Below are positions 5,234 to 6,067 of a stretch of DNA of 6,067 nt, one piece after another. The stretch's first letter is position 1. Each line of letters starts with the position of its first letter. The position numbers and the translations under genes were made by a program. Below the pieces are notes generated by a model. The model saw only the letters and a list, made by a program, of their open reading frames with translations, did no database searches and was not told the DNA's origin. This DNA is from Gammaproteobacteria bacterium (GTDB lineage Bacteria; Pseudomonadota; Gammaproteobacteria; Thiohalorhabdales; Thiohalorhabdaceae), in assembly GCA_018609925.1 (NCBI GenBank), contig JAHEOG010000212.1, forward strand, positions 1 to 6,067, in the 5' to 3' direction.

Positions 5234-6067
5234 TCAGGCCTGGGCTTGTTCCTGGATCAAGGTACCGACGCCGGCGTCGGTGAAGACCTCCAGCAGCAGG
5301 GCGTGATCAACCCGGCCGTCCACGATGTGGGCGCTGTGGACGCCCCCGGCCACGGCCTCCAGGCCACAGCGCACCTTGGGCAGCATGCCGCCGGCGATGG
5401 TGCCGTCGTCGATGTAGGCCTCCACATCGGCCCGGGACAGCCCGGTCAGGAGCCGCCCTTGGGGATCCAGGATCCCGGGTACGTCGGTGAGCAGCACCAG
5501 CTTCTCGGCCGCCAGCTCCTCGGCAAGCCGGCCGGCCACGAGGTCGGCATTGATGTTGTAGGTCTCCCCCTCGGGACCGACCCCGATGGGGGCCACCACC
5601 GGGATGAAGCTCCCGGTGTCCAGGGTCTGGACCACTCGGGGGTCGATCTCGTCCACCTCGCCCACCAGCCCCACGTCCAGGATCTCGGGGGCCTGGGCCC
5701 CGGGATCCTCCCGTTGGATCTGGAGCTTGCGGGCGCGGATCAGTCCGCCGTCCTTGCCGGACAGCCCCACCGCCTTCCCCCCGTGGCGGTTGATGAGGTG
5801 CACGATCTCCTTGTTGACTCGGCCGCCGAGCACCATCTCCACCACTTCCATGGTGTCGGCGTCCGTCACCCGCATGCCGCCCACGAATTCCGTCGAGCGG
5901 CCCATCTCCTCCAGGGTCTGCCCGATTTGGGGCCCGCCGCCGTGGACGATGACGGGATTCATGCCCACTAGCTTCATCAGCACCACGTCGCGGGCGAAGC
6001 TCTCCTTGAGCTGCTCGTCCGCCATGGCGCTGCCGCCGTACTTGACCACGATCGTGCAGCCGTGGAA
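5234..6067 (-). CDS. argB: Acetylglutamate kinase, 5'-partial
   Basis: ArgB phosphorylates N-acetyl-L-glutamate with ATP, the second step of arginine biosynthesis, in the cytosol. The frame is open to the right edge of the window; 277 residues are visible and roughly 20 N-terminal residues are probably missing compared with a ~300-aa family member. The first visible residues are FHGCTIVVKYGGSAM, containing the phosphate-binding Lys (visible K9) and Gly loop; the family more often has Lys or Arg where Cys4 is. Further motifs are VIVHGGGPQI (HGGG at 42-45), GLSGKDGGLIRA, NINADLVAG (171-179), LLTDVPGIL, GGMLPKVR (226-233) and the ending ALLLEVFTDAGVGTLI. An apparent GTG start at 6047-6049 is internal (it precedes VKYGG) and should not be used. 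The C-terminal GGMLPK and FTDAGVGT stretches look like the hexameric, arginine-inhibited class seen in Pseudomonas, not the E. coli type, but the diagnostic N-terminal helix is out of view. slmA follows after 13 nt. Confidence 0.96.
   Translation of the reverse strand, partial: FHGCTIVVKYGGSAMADEQLKESFARDVVLMKLVGMNPVIVHGGGPQIGQTLEEMGRSTEFVGGMRVTDADTMEVVEMVLGGRVNKEIVHLINRHGGKAVGLSGKDGGLIRARKLQIQREDPGAQAPEILDVGLVGEVDEIDPRVVQTLDTGSFIPVVAPIGVGPEGETYNINADLVAGRLAEELAAEKLVLLTDVPGILDPQGRLLTGLSRADVEAYIDDGTIAGGMLPKVRCGLEAVAGGVHSAHIVDGRVDHALLLEVFTDAGVGTLIQEQAQA

Noticed and set aside
4895..5971. Long + strand open frame (358 codons) antisense to slmA and argB
   Set aside because: It spans two well-conserved - strand genes and yields a compositionally biased protein with no domain signature; it is a GC-driven shadow.

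Overview
The window is about two-thirds G+C by eye and reads as chromosomal DNA from a high-GC gammaproteobacterium. The main taxonomic clue is slmA (a nucleoid-occlusion factor essentially confined to Gammaproteobacteria) beside argB, together with the hemA-prfA-prmC cluster typical of that class. The combination would suit an Ectothiorhodospiraceae/Chromatiales-type organism, but that placement is an inference from gene order and composition, not from a search.

Layout. On the + strand, positions 1-2974 hold a tightly coupled housekeeping operon: the 3'-truncated-in-view part of hemA (its 5' end lies outside the window), prfA and prmC, joined by two ATGA stop/start overlaps. RF1 (prfA) is the substrate of the PrmC methyltransferase, so the order is functionally meaningful. 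A gene-free spacer (2975-3234) follows, filled with dispersed-repeat material. Next is a two-gene unit (3235-4394): a MoeB/ThiF-family E1-like adenylyltransferase and a JAMM/MPN metalloprotease whose start lies inside the E1 gene, a 46-nt out-of-frame overlap. A second repeat-filled spacer (4395-4635) separates this unit from the convergent - strand operon argB-slmA (argB is cut by the right edge of the window; slmA starts at GTG behind a strong Shine-Dalgarno).

How the genes work together. hemA commits glutamyl-tRNA to tetrapyrrole synthesis; prfA terminates translation at UAA/UAG; prmC methylates the GGQ glutamine of RF1. The E1/JAMM pair looks like a sulfur-carrier (ubiquitin-like) activation and processing module, but no ubiquitin-like carrier gene is visible in the window. 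argB is the second enzyme of arginine biosynthesis and slmA blocks Z-ring assembly over the nucleoid.

Most unusual content. The two spacers around the E1/JAMM pair have the same nested build: an outer imperfect inverted pair of CGCAGAG/CGCCAAGA-type purine-rich motifs pointing inward, surrounding an inner palindromic element of about 86-108 bp with CGTCAT...TGACG ends. The inner elements are of two different sequence types. The outer motifs begin at, or 2 nt after, the stop codons of prmC and the JAMM gene. The pair is therefore bracketed by two analogous repeat composites. I see no wholly new system; the E1/JAMM pair and its flanking repeat architecture are the parts worth a second look.
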